From: Actinomadura sp. NBRC 104425
Lineage (GTDB): Bacteria > Actinomycetota > Actinomycetes > Streptosporangiales > Streptosporangiaceae
Direction of reading: 5' to 3'
Length of the DNA: 41,843 bases
NCBI RefSeq assembly: GCF_030269545.1
Contig: NZ_BSTN01000037.1
Span: forward strand, 1 to 41,843
Shown here: positions 23,188 to 31,196 of the stretch, piece by piece
Layout: the number at the start of each line of letters is the position of its first letter
Position numbering within the stretch: the stretch's first letter is position 1
Position numbers and translations under genes: made by a program
The notes under the pieces: model-generated
What the model was told of the DNA's origin: nothing
Seen by the model: the letters and a program-made list of their open reading frames with translations, nothing else
Databases searched by the model: none

Positions 23188-24834
23188 TTACGACTTGCAG
23201 AGCTTCTGTGTGGCGGTGCCGGTCTCGATCCCGGTCTCGGCGGGGCTGGGGGAGGGCGACGGGGAGGAGATCTTCACCCGCTTGGCGCCGTCCCAGTCGG
23301 CGCCCACCATGATCTGCACGCGCGAGCCCAGCGAGGACACCTTGCGCAGCTTGGCGTCCGGGATGGCGGCGGCGACGGTCTTGGCCTCCTTCGCGGCGTC
23401 CGGGCCGTACTGGATCTGCGTCGTCTGCAGGCCGCGCCGCGCCACGCCCGGCACCACCGTCACCGGGAAGCCGACGCGGCGCAGCTCGCCGCCCGCCCGC
23501 GTGGCCAGGCCCGGCGTGCCGATCGCGTTGAGCACCCGCAGCGGGATCTCGTCCGGCGGGACGGTCGGCCCGGTCGGCGTGGCGCTGGGCTTGGCCGACG
23601 ACGGGCTCGGCGACGGCGAGGCCGGCGGCTGGTCGCGGTTGATGCGCTGGAACAGGTCGCGGGCGCGCCGCTGGTCCCACAGCACCGTCGACTGGGGCTG
23701 CGCCGAGTTCCACAGGGTGACGTTGTAGTCCTGGTCGGCCAGCGGGACCTTGGCGAAGGTGACGTGGTCGGTGGACAGATCCTTCATCTGGTCGGCGAGC
23801 TCGGGCATGTTCTCGGCCAGGTCCTCGTCGACCCGCAGCGACTTGAGCGCGGCGTTCAAAAAGCGCGTCGACTTGACCGGGTCGCTCAGCGTGCGGGTGC
23901 TGAGCGCCTGCTTCAGCATCGACGCCAGGAACCGCTGCTGCCGGTCGATGCGGCCGAGGTCGCTGCCGCCGGTCAGGGAGTAGCGGGCGCGGGCGTAGCT
24001 GAGCGCCTTCAAGCCGTTCAGGTGCGAGGTGCCCGCCGGCAGCACCAGCCCGCTCTTGCTGTCGTTGATGGGCTCCTCGGTGCACACGTCGACGCCGCCG
24101 AGCGCGTCCACCATGTTGATGAACCCGTAGAAGTTGACCTCGACGTAGTGGTCGATGGACACCCCGGTGGTCCGCTTGACCGTGTCGACGGTCAGGTCGG
24201 GCCCGCCGAACTGGTACGCCCACGTCAGCTTGCCGGGACGCGCCGGGACGAACGTGCCCTTGGCCCCCTCCGAGCCGTTGGAGCGGTGCGCCGGGATCGT
24301 CACATACGAGTCGCGCGGCAGGTTCACCACGGTGACGCGGTCGTGGTCGCGCGACATGTGCACCAGCATCATCGTGTCGGACCGCTCGCCGGGCTCGTGC
24401 CCCAGGCGCGCCGCCTTCTGCTGCGCGCGGGTCAGGCCCTCGCGCCGGTCGACCCCCGCCACCAGCACGGTCATGGCGCCCTTGGGGCCGTCCTTGTCGA
24501 GCCCGCCGACCTTCACCCGGTTGATGGCGTCGCTGACGTAGTTCTGGAACGCCCACGCGCCGCCCGAGGTCAGCAGCACGAACGCCGACATGGCCCCGGT
24601 CACCATGAGGAAGCGGCGCTGACGCCGCGCGCTGACGGCCGCGCGGGGGCTCAGCCCGGGGCCGGGGCGGCGCGGACCGCGCGGCCCGGCCACCGCGACG
24701 CGGGGAGCGGGCACGCCCTCGACGGTGACGCCGTCGATCTCCTCGTCGTCGGCCTCGCCGCCGCCGGACGGGCCGTCCGCGGGGCGCGGCCGGAAGTACC
24801 GCTCGAGCGGGTCGCTGTCGCGATCGTCCCTCAT
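23188..24834 (-). CDS. LytR-CpsA-Psr family cell-wall glycopolymer ligase
   Basis: This 548-residue type II membrane protein has an acidic N-terminal region, a transmembrane helix at about 75-97, an LCP domain at about 128-300 and a LytR C-terminal domain at about 430-530. Signature residues are present: MTVLVAGVDRREG, GERSDTMMLVHMSRDHDRVT, VNLPRDSYVTIP, and the arginine motif LSYARARY...DLGRIDRQQRF. LCP enzymes transfer undecaprenyl-linked polymers such as teichoic acid or arabinogalactan onto peptidoglycan. It is divergent from a glycosyltransferase gene across an 18-bp palindrome. The start at 24834 (MRDDRDSDPLERYF) is chosen by family resemblance; the ribosome binding site is weak and ATG at 24876 is possible. 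Confidence 0.92.
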   Translation of the reverse strand: MRDDRDSDPLERYFRPRPADGPSGGGEADDEEIDGVTVEGVPAPRVAVAGPRGPRRPGPGLSPRAAVSARRQRRFLMVTGAMSAFVLLTSGGAWAFQNYVSDAINRVKVGGLDKDGPKGAMTVLVAGVDRREGLTRAQQKAARLGHEPGERSDTMMLVHMSRDHDRVTVVNLPRDSYVTIPAHRSNGSEGAKGTFVPARPGKLTWAYQFGGPDLTVDTVKRTTGVSIDHYVEVNFYGFINMVDALGGVDVCTEEPINDSKSGLVLPAGTSHLNGLKALSYARARYSLTGGSDLGRIDRQQRFLASMLKQALSTRTLSDPVKSTRFLNAALKSLRVDEDLAENMPELADQMKDLSTDHVTFAKVPLADQDYNVTLWNSAQPQSTVLWDQRRARDLFQRINRDQPPASPSPSPSSAKPSATPTGPTVPPDEIPLRVLNAIGTPGLATRAGGELRRVGFPVTVVPGVARRGLQTTQIQYGPDAAKEAKTVAAAIPDAKLRKVSSLGSRVQIMVGADWDGAKRVKISSPSPSPSPAETGIETGTATQKLCKS

Positions 24835-24918
24835 GCTGGCTCTGCCATCCTGGCCGCCGCCCTCCCGAAGCCTCATCGACGCCTGGCCGCCCGTCGCGCC
24901 GTAAGTGCCGCGAACGTT

Positions 24919-24936
24919 CCCCACTTTAAAGTGGGG
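24919..24936. promoter_or_regulatory. 18-bp perfect palindrome between LCP and glycosyltransferase genes
   Basis: CCCCACTTTAAAGTGGGG is perfectly symmetrical with an AT-rich centre in a GC-rich region. It lies between two divergent genes, so a terminator is unlikely and an operator controlling one or both is more natural. I do not recognise the cognate regulator. Confidence 0.55.
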
Positions 24937-25043
24937 GACACCGGTCCGTTCGCTACCTCAGGTTCGTGTCCTTGGAGTAACGTGGCGCCGTCTTGACCTC
25001 CTCCCCGGCGGCCGCACTCGCCAAGGGTGTCGTGAGCTGCGTC

Positions 25044-26315
25044 ATGAACGAGCGAGCAAGAGAGGAAGGGGGGCTCTCCCCGGCCGACGGCCGGGGCTCG
25101 GCCCACGAGCCCAGAATGAAATCGTCTCCCCACGCGCACAGCACCGACGAGCAGCACACCGTGCACGCGACCGATCCGGACTCCGGCCGCGAACCCGTCT
25201 GGGACGCCGGCCGCGGTCCCGGCGGTGCGGGCGATACCGGCCGCGCCGCCGACCGCGACCCGGGCCCCGGCGAGTCGCCCGCCGTGTCGTCTGCGGTGTC
25301 GTCTGCCGTGTCGTCTGCCGAGTCCGGCCGCACCTGGCCCGCGGTGTCGGTGGTCATGCCGGTGCTGAACGAAGAGCGGCATCTGGCCGACGCGGTCCGG
25401 CGCATCCTGTCACAGGACTATCCCGGCGAGCTGGAACTGGTGCTGGCCATCGGGCCGTCCCGGGACCGCACGGAGGAGATCGCGCAGCAGCTCGCCGCCG
25501 AGGATCCGCGCGTCGTGGTGGTGCCCAACCCCACCGGCCGCACCCCGCAGGGCCTCAACATCGCCATCAAGGCGTCGCAGTACTCCATCATCGTCCGCGT
25601 GGACGGCCATTCCCTGCTGCCGCCCGACTACGTGCGGGTGGCGGTGGAGACCATGGAGGAGACCGGCGCCGACAACGTCGGCGGCATCATGGCGGCCGAG
25701 GGCATCACCCCGTTCGAGAAGGCGGTGGCCCGGGCCATGACGTCCAAGATCGGCGTGGGCAACGCCCGGTTCCACACCGGCGGCGAGCCCGGCGACGTCG
25801 AGACCGTCTACCTGGGCACGTTCCGGCGCAGCGCGCTGGAGCGCGTCGGCGGCTACGACGAGACGTTCGTGCGGGCCCAGGACTGGGAGATGAACCACCG
25901 CATCCGGCAGACCGGCGGCCGGATCTACTTCACGCCGCGCATGCGCGTCACCTACCGGCCGCGGCCGAACCTGCGCGCGCTGGCCAAGCAGTACTACCAC
26001 ACCGGCCGCTGGCGCCGGGTGGTCGGCCGCGAGCACCAGGGCACGCTCAGCCTGCGCTACCTGGCGCCGCCGATGGCGGTGCTGGCGATGGCCGCGGGCG
26101 CGGTGGCCGGGGCGCTCGGCTTCTGGCCGGGCTGGCTGGTGCCGGGCGCGTACGCGGCGGGCATCGTGGTCGGCGCGGTCGTGGAGGGCCGCGGCCTGCC
26201 GGTGTCGGCCTGGGTGCGGCTGCCGCTGGTGTTCGCCACCATGCACATCAGCTGGGGGGTCGGGTTCCTCACCAGCCCGCCCGGCCTGGGGCAGGCCTCC
26301 ACCGCCAAGTCGTAG
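25044..26315 (+). CDS. Family 2 glycosyltransferase (ExoA-like)
   Basis: This membrane-associated GT2 enzyme is about 423 residues. After a disordered N-terminus of about 95 residues comes the GT-A domain: VSVVMPVLNEERHLADAV, LELVLAIGPSRDRTEEIA, NPTGRTPQGLNIAIKAS, the metal site VRVDGHSLLPPDYV, GGEPGDVETVYLGTFRRSAL and the acceptor motif RAQDWEMNHRIRQTGG. Two or more C-terminal hydrophobic segments follow. It resembles the succinoglycan glycosyltransferase ExoA. Divergence from an LCP ligase suggests a wall polymer or exopolysaccharide. The start is uncertain: ATG 25044, GTG 25032 and TTG 24993 are in frame and none has a convincing ribosome binding site. Confidence 0.86.
   Translation: MNERAREEGGLSPADGRGSAHEPRMKSSPHAHSTDEQHTVHATDPDSGREPVWDAGRGPGGAGDTGRAADRDPGPGESPAVSSAVSSAVSSAESGRTWPAVSVVMPVLNEERHLADAVRRILSQDYPGELELVLAIGPSRDRTEEIAQQLAAEDPRVVVVPNPTGRTPQGLNIAIKASQYSIIVRVDGHSLLPPDYVRVAVETMEETGADNVGGIMAAEGITPFEKAVARAMTSKIGVGNARFHTGGEPGDVETVYLGTFRRSALERVGGYDETFVRAQDWEMNHRIRQTGGRIYFTPRMRVTYRPRPNLRALAKQYYHTGRWRRVVGREHQGTLSLRYLAPPMAVLAMAAGAVAGALGFWPGWLVPGAYAAGIVVGAVVEGRGLPVSAWVRLPLVFATMHISWGVGFLTSPPGLGQASTAKS
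25281..25316 (+). repeat. Three tandem 12-bp repeats in the glycosyltransferase N-terminus
   Basis: GCCGTGTCGTCT, GCGGTGTCGTCT and GCCGTGTCGTCT follow each other and encode repeated Ala-Val-Ser-Ser in the disordered N-terminal region. Each unit is a multiple of three, so expansion would be in frame. Confidence 0.85.
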
Positions 26316-26329
26316 CCGCCAAGTCGTAG
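26302..26329 (+). repeat. 14-bp tandem duplication including the stop codon
   Basis: CCGCCAAGTCGTAG occurs twice in immediate succession (26302-26315 and 26316-26329). The first copy ends with the TAG of the glycosyltransferase gene. The second copy is therefore a recent slippage or duplication product in the 3' untranslated region. Confidence 0.93.
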
Positions 26330-26436
26330 CCGCCGGGTGATGGCGGTCACCCGGGCGGCCCTGGCCACGACCACGTCTCACGGATACCTTGGGGTCGGCC
26401 GGGTGGGCGCCGCCCACCGCCGAGGGGAGGGTGGCC

Positions 26437-27318
26437 ATGACCGGCGGAGCGCGGCACGGGATCGGCGCGGGGATCGGCATCGTCAGCACACCGGTGCTGT
26501 TCGCGTTGCTGGTCTTCGGAACCGAACGTCTGATCTACCAGTACCGGTACGTCGTTTCGTTTCTGTACCGGGACGAGTTCGCCAGGCCGGGCACCCTGCT
26601 CGGGGCGCTGCTGTTGCTGCTGCTCGCGGCGGGTGTCGCGGCACTGGTGGCGACCCGCGTCTCGCCGGTGGCGTCGCTGATCCCGGGCGCGGTGTTCACC
26701 CTGCACGGGCTGCTGTGGGCGGTGCTGCCGGGCCGCGCCATCCGCATGACGTCGGATCTGCCCGTGCTCGGCAGGGACTACGACCTGGCCCTGGGGCAGA
26801 TCGGTTCCCTGGGGGTGACGCTGCTGATCGGCGTCGTCCTGGTGGCGGGCTCGGTGGTCCCGTCGCGCTGGCGGACCGCGCCCGCCTCGGGGCCCGGCCG
26901 CCAGGCGCAGCCGCACGGGCCGGCCTTCGCGGCGCCGGCCCGGCCCGCCCCCTACGGCGCCCAGCCGGGCCCGTACGGCTCCCAGCCCGCCGCCCAGCCC
27001 GGCCAGTGGGGGCAGGGCCCGCAGCAGCCGTGGCAGCAGCCGCAGCCCGGCCGGCCGCAACCTGGACAGCCCCAGCCCGCACAGCCGCAGCCCGCACAGC
27101 CGCACTCCCCGTACGGGCAGCCCCAGCCGCAGCCCGGGTCCGACCCGTCGCCCGGCGGCGCACGGCACGACCAGCCGCAGAACCCGGCCCTGCCCGCGTC
27201 CGGAAAGGACGAGGGCACGGCGCCCCGCTCCGGCGGCTCCACGCCCGGTGACGACGAGCCCGGCGAATGGACGCGCGTGTACGGCGGCGGTGACGACCGC
27301 CCGCCGCCGCCCGCCTAG
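26437..27318 (+). CDS. Hypothetical membrane protein with Pro/Gln-rich tail
   Basis: This 293-residue protein has about four hydrophobic helices in residues 10-145 (GIVSTPVLFALLVFGTE; TLLGALLLLLLAAGVAALVA; SLIPGAVFTLHGLLWAVL; LGVTLLIGVVLVAGSVV). A long cytoplasmic or external tail made of Pro-Gln-Gly-Ala-Tyr follows, with repeats such as QPGQPQPAQPQPAQP. The tail ends in an acidic GEWTRVYGGGDD motif. I recognise no family, although this architecture is common in actinobacteria. The ATG at 26437 follows GGGGAGGG at 5-6 nt. Its stop shares CTAG with the convergent phosphodiesterase gene. Confidence 0.75.
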   Translation: MTGGARHGIGAGIGIVSTPVLFALLVFGTERLIYQYRYVVSFLYRDEFARPGTLLGALLLLLLAAGVAALVATRVSPVASLIPGAVFTLHGLLWAVLPGRAIRMTSDLPVLGRDYDLALGQIGSLGVTLLIGVVLVAGSVVPSRWRTAPASGPGRQAQPHGPAFAAPARPAPYGAQPGPYGSQPAAQPGQWGQGPQQPWQQPQPGRPQPGQPQPAQPQPAQPHSPYGQPQPQPGSDPSPGGARHDQPQNPALPASGKDEGTAPRSGGSTPGDDEPGEWTRVYGGGDDRPPPPA

Positions 27319-28109
27319 GCCGACGCGGCGCCGTCCAGCGCGGCGACGACGCCCGGGACGTCGTTGACGACCACGGCGTCCACCCCCGCCCCGGCGTAGA
27401 CGGGCGCCGTCTCCGCCGTCGGGCACCACGCCAGCACCTCCAGGCCCGCCTTGTGCGCCACGTCCACGCAGTGCTCCAGCGGACGCAGCCGCGAGTCGGG
27501 GTGCTCGAACCCGCACGACCCGGTGTGCAGGCCGACCGCCTGCACGCCCAGGCCCGACGCGGCGGGGATCGCGTGCCACAGCGGGAACCGCAGCCACGTC
27601 AGCAGGCCCACCGGCAGGTCGGGCAGGTTCTCCCGCAGGTACAGCAGCAGCGACGGGTCGAACGAGGTCACCAGCAGGGGGCGGCGGCGGGCCTCGCGGC
27701 GCAGCACCGGCACCAGCAGCGCACCGGTGCGCCGGGACGGCGGATCGACCGCGTCCTCCAGAATCGTCTTGACGTCCACGTCCACCGGCACGCCCGGCGG
27801 CAGCGCGTCGAACACCTCGGCCAGCAGCGGCAGCCCGCACTCGGCGGCCGCCGTGTCGACCAGGAACGCGCCGTCGGCGGTGGTCGGGTCGTGCCGCAGC
27901 ACCAGCTCGTCGTCGGCGGTGCGGGTCACGTCGATCTCGACCCAGGCCGCGCCCGCGTCCAGCGCGGCCAGCAGCGACTCCAAGGTGTTCTCGGCGAGGG
28001 CGCGGGGGGCCGGCCCGGCGCCGTCCGCGCCGGGCGGGCGGGGCGGCGTGACGTGCCCCGAGCCCAGGCCGCGATGACCGATGACGGTGGGCGGATTCTC
28101 GAAGATCAC
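27315..28109 (-). CDS. Glycerophosphodiester phosphodiesterase family protein
   Basis: This 264-residue GDPD-type TIM-barrel enzyme should release an alcohol and glycerol 3-phosphate from glycerophosphodiesters. The catalytic His12-Arg13 motif VIGHRGLG, the metal-binding ENTLESLLAALDAG, WVEIDVTRTADDELVLRHDP with the second catalytic His, DVDVKTIL, and the closing GVDAVVVNDVPGVV are all present. There is no signal peptide, so it is probably cytosolic. The GTG start overlaps the stop of the upstream cytidylyltransferase gene (GTGA), so the two are coupled. That gene pair is divergent from the glycerol phosphate-related operon, which makes a link with glycerophospholipid or polymer turnover plausible. 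Confidence 0.88.
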   Translation of the reverse strand: MIFENPPTVIGHRGLGSGHVTPPRPPGADGAGPAPRALAENTLESLLAALDAGAAWVEIDVTRTADDELVLRHDPTTADGAFLVDTAAAECGLPLLAEVFDALPPGVPVDVDVKTILEDAVDPPSRRTGALLVPVLRREARRRPLLVTSFDPSLLLYLRENLPDLPVGLLTWLRFPLWHAIPAASGLGVQAVGLHTGSCGFEHPDSRLRPLEHCVDVAHKAGLEVLAWCPTAETAPVYAGAGVDAVVVNDVPGVVAALDGAASA

Positions 28110-28909
28110 GTGTGCTCCGGGGGGTCGGCGGCTTCCTGCTCGGCGTTTCGCTCGGTGTCGTGCCCGGTGTCCTGCCCGGCGATGCGCGCGGCGATGTGCT
28201 CGGCCAGGGCGATGTCCAGCGGGTGGGTGACCTTGAGGTTGTGCTCGCTGCCCTCGACCACCCGGATCGGCACGTCGGGAAGGTAGCGGTGCACCACCCC
28301 GCAGTCGTCGGTGGCGACCAGGCCGGGATCGGCCAGCGCCAGCTCGTAGGCCTTGCGGACGGTCCCGAGCCGGAAGCCCTGCGGGGTCTGGAAGCGCACC
28401 AGCGTCGACCGCGGCGGCATGTCGGCGACCAGCCCGCCCCGAACGGCCACGATCGTGTCGGAGGAGGGCACGCCCACCGCCACCGCGTCGTGGTCGGCCA
28501 GCGCCGCCAGCGTCCGGTCGATCACCGCGCGGTCCACGAACGGGCGGGCCGCGTCGTGGAACAGCACGCGGGTGTCGTCGGGGCGGTCGGCCAGCGCGGT
28601 CAGCGCGGCGGCGGTGGACGCGGTGCGCGTGTCCCCGCCCTCGATCACACCCGTGACCTTGCGGAACGGGGCGGCCAGCGCGGCGGCCTCGCGCAGATGC
28701 CCGGCCGCCATCACCACCAGCACCTCCGCCACGCCCGGATGGCCGTCGAACGCCGCGATCGCGTGCGCCAGGATGGGCCGCCCGCCGACCTCCAGCAGCT
28801 GCTTGGGCCGGCCGGCGCCCAGCCGCGCGCCGACCCCGCCGGCGAGCACCACCGCCACCGTCCGGGGCGCGGCATCCCTCACAGCGTCCGTCGCGGTGTC
28901 CACTGTCAA
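28106..28909 (-). CDS. ispD: IspD/TarI-type cytidylyltransferase
   Basis: This 267-residue CTP-dependent cytidylyltransferase has VVLAGGVGARLGAGRPKQLL as the CTP-binding loop. EGGDTRTASTAAAL, LFHDAARPFV, FQTPQGFR, ATDDCGVVHRY and EGSEHNLKVTHPLDIALAE follow in the order of the IspD family. The most likely reaction is CTP plus 2-C-methyl-D-erythritol 4-phosphate to CDP-ME in the MEP pathway. TarI-type pentitol-phosphate cytidylyltransferases share this fold, and DDCGVV with HNLKVT would also fit them. The TTG at 28909 follows GAGAGG at 5 nt. Coupling with a phosphodiesterase and divergence from a CDP-alcohol operon keep the TarI-like reading alive. Confidence 0.82.
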   Translation of the reverse strand: MTVDTATDAVRDAAPRTVAVVLAGGVGARLGAGRPKQLLEVGGRPILAHAIAAFDGHPGVAEVLVVMAAGHLREAAALAAPFRKVTGVIEGGDTRTASTAAALTALADRPDDTRVLFHDAARPFVDRAVIDRTLAALADHDAVAVGVPSSDTIVAVRGGLVADMPPRSTLVRFQTPQGFRLGTVRKAYELALADPGLVATDDCGVVHRYLPDVPIRVVEGSEHNLKVTHPLDIALAEHIAARIAGQDTGHDTERNAEQEAADPPEHT

Positions 28910-29058
28910 TGTGACCTCTCACTCCGTGGTCATGCCGCTACGCTGGGCAACCGTTCCGTGCCGGCGCCGGTGTCGCGCTCGCCGGCCCGGCGCCGCGCGA
29001 CGCCCGCGCGGTGCGCATCCCTTCTCCTACCCTGTCGCGACGCGATCCGGAGGCGCCG

Positions 29059-30567
29059 ATGACCGTGACGGTGATCATGGCGACCGGGTGGGACGGCGGC
29101 GGCCCGGACCCGGGCCCCACGGCCGTCCTGCCCTGCGGAGGCGATCCCCGCCGGGCCGCCGGGACGGCCGGCGAGCCGCCCACGCTCCTGACGCGCCTGT
29201 GCGAGCAGCTGGCAAGGCTCAACGTACCGGATCCGGTCATCATCACCCGGCCCGAAATGGCGCCCGCTCTGCACAAGGACGGCCACTTCGTGGTGGAATC
29301 GCCGGGCCCGGCCGCCGACCTGCGGGAGATCGCCCGGGTCGCCGGGCGCGCCGACGGGCCGCTGCTGCTGCTCCCGGGCGACGTGGTGATCGGCGCCGAG
29401 CTGCTGCGCCGGCTGCTGCTGGACGGCGACGACGCGCCCGCCGCGGCCGTCACCGTGCCGCGAGACGGGGGATACGGCACCGTGCCGGTGCGCCGGTACG
29501 ACGGATGGATCATGTCGGCCGGGTCGCCGTACCACCGGGTGACCGCGCCCGACGCCGCCGCGCCCGGCGTGCTGCGGGTGGCCGCCGACCGCACCGGCGA
29601 CCTCGCCGACCTCGCCGCGCGGCTGGCGAACCTGCTGCGGGACGCCCGCGCGCTGCCCCTGACCGTCGTCGAACCCGAGGCGGCGCACCTGCTGCTCGTG
29701 GGCCTGGTGCGCACGGGCGTGCCCGTGCGCGACTGCGGCGACCCGCGCCTGCCCTGCCCGCGCGCCCGCGACGCGCAGGCCGCCGTCGCCGCCTGCGAGG
29801 CCGTACGCAACGCCGCCGAGCAGAAGGTGCGGCTCGCCGCGTCCGTCAAACGCGACGACGGGCTGTTCGCCACCTACGCGGTCGCCCCCTACAGCCCCCG
29901 CCTGGTGCGGTGGGCGGCCCGCCGGAGGCTGACGCCGATCACCGTGACGTGGATGTCGCTGGGCATGGCGGTCCTGGCGGCGGTCTGGTTCGCCGCGGGC
30001 ACCCGCGGCGGCATGGTCGCGGGCGCCGCGCTGCTGTACGCGGCGTTCGTGCTGGACTGCGTGGACGGCCAGCTCGCCCGGTTCACCCGCCGCCGCACCG
30101 CCCTCGGCGCCTGGCTCGACGTGGTCCTCGACCGCGTGAAGGAGTACGGCGTGTACGCGGGGCTGGCGGCGGGCGCCGTCGCCGCCGGGCACGGCTCCGG
30201 CGGGGTGTGGGGGCTGGCGGTCGCCGCGCTGACGCTGCAGACCGTCCGGCACGCGCTCGACCACTCGTTCGCCTCGCGTCCGCCCGCCCCCGGCCGGAGG
30301 CCCCTGCCCCGGCGCACCCTGCCCCTGACGACCCCCGACGACGGGCCGATCGAACGCCGCCCGGTGACCGGGAGGGCCAAGCGCTGGGCCGGGAAGGTCG
30401 TCGCGTTTCCGCTCGGCGAGCGGATCGCCCTCATCGCCGTGACGGCGGCGCTGTCCGACGCGCGCGTGACGTTCGTCGCGTTGCTCGCCTGGGGCGGCCT
30501 GGCCCTCGCCCACCGGCTCGCCGCCCGGGTGCTCGCCGGGCGCAGGAGGAAGGCGGTCCTGCGATGA
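29059..30567 (+). CDS. Degenerate nucleotidyltransferase fused to CDP-alcohol phosphotransferase
   Basis: This 502-residue two-domain protein has an N-terminal part (1-250) with the order of a MobA-like nucleotidyltransferase: VIMATGWDGG where LAAGxGxR would be, PLLLLPGDVVIGAELLRRLL, then AAVTVPRDGG. The nucleotide loop is lost, so this half may be inactive. The membrane half (about 262-500) has the complete CDP-alcohol phosphotransferase motif: Asp333, Asp336-Gly337, Ala340-Arg341, Gly350, Asp354 and Asp358. The arrangement recalls bifunctional IPCT-DIPPS enzymes. GGAGG precedes the ATG at 5 nt, TACCCT at 29028 is a possible -10, and the stop overlaps the next gene (ATGA). It is the first gene of a six-gene operon. 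Confidence 0.85.
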   Translation: MTVTVIMATGWDGGGPDPGPTAVLPCGGDPRRAAGTAGEPPTLLTRLCEQLARLNVPDPVIITRPEMAPALHKDGHFVVESPGPAADLREIARVAGRADGPLLLLPGDVVIGAELLRRLLLDGDDAPAAAVTVPRDGGYGTVPVRRYDGWIMSAGSPYHRVTAPDAAAPGVLRVAADRTGDLADLAARLANLLRDARALPLTVVEPEAAHLLLVGLVRTGVPVRDCGDPRLPCPRARDAQAAVAACEAVRNAAEQKVRLAASVKRDDGLFATYAVAPYSPRLVRWAARRRLTPITVTWMSLGMAVLAAVWFAAGTRGGMVAGAALLYAAFVLDCVDGQLARFTRRRTALGAWLDVVLDRVKEYGVYAGLAAGAVAAGHGSGGVWGLAVAALTLQTVRHALDHSFASRPPAPGRRPLPRRTLPLTTPDDGPIERRPVTGRAKRWAGKVVAFPLGERIALIAVTAALSDARVTFVALLAWGGLALAHRLAARVLAGRRRKAVLR

Positions 30568-31196
30568 CGACGGCGATCCAGGCGGCGGACGCCCGCGTCC
30601 CCGTCCCGCCGCACCTGCTGCGCGACGACGGCCCGATCTGCCTGGCGCTGGCCAGGCTGGCCCGGGGCCGGCTGCCGCCGCTGCCCGGCGTCCTGGCCGC
30701 CGCCGCCCTCGCCGCGGTGCTGATGACGGCCGGTCTCGGCGCCAACCGGGGCCCGGCGCTCTTCCTGCCGGTGGCGGTCGTGCTGCTGACCGGAGCGGCA
30801 GCGACACATCCGCATAACGGACGGTTCGACTGGCTTGTCCCGCCCGTGCTGCGCGCTATCGAGTATGGTTACCTGGCCGGACTGGGGCTCGCGCAGGGCG
30901 TGCCGGCACCGCTGGTGTACGTGCTGCTCGCGGTTCTGGCGTACCACCACTACGACACCGTGTACCGCACCCGGCTGGGGCTGCGGCCGGGCGCCTGGGT
31001 GCTCCGGGCCGGTCTCGGCTGGGAGGGCCGCATGCTGGTCGTGGCGGCGGCGGGCCTGGCCGGGCCGCTCCCGTTCGCGTACCCCGCGCTGGCCGCCTAC
31101 CTTGGCGTGTTGTTCGCGGGCGAGAGCCTCACGACCTGGTCGCGGACCGGGCGCGACAGCGGCGTGATCGTCGACCTGGAGGAAGAGGAATCATGA
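30564..31196 (+). CDS. DUF5941-like integral membrane protein
   Basis: This 210-residue protein has about five hydrophobic helices (PPLPGVLAAAALAAVLMTAG; LFLPVAVVLLTGAAA; the YGYLAGLGLAQGVPAPLVYV region; MLVVAAAGLAGPLPFAYPAL). A conserved-looking loop LAYHHYDTVYRTRLG follows the third. It resembles DUF5941 proteins, which I recall as neighbours of or fusions with CDP-alcohol phosphotransferases. It may be an accessory membrane subunit of the upstream enzyme. Both ends overlap neighbours by ATGA, indicating tight translational coupling in the operon. Confidence 0.72.
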   Translation: MTTAIQAADARVPVPPHLLRDDGPICLALARLARGRLPPLPGVLAAAALAAVLMTAGLGANRGPALFLPVAVVLLTGAAATHPHNGRFDWLVPPVLRAIEYGYLAGLGLAQGVPAPLVYVLLAVLAYHHYDTVYRTRLGLRPGAWVLRAGLGWEGRMLVVAAAGLAGPLPFAYPALAAYLGVLFAGESLTTWSRTGRDSGVIVDLEEEES

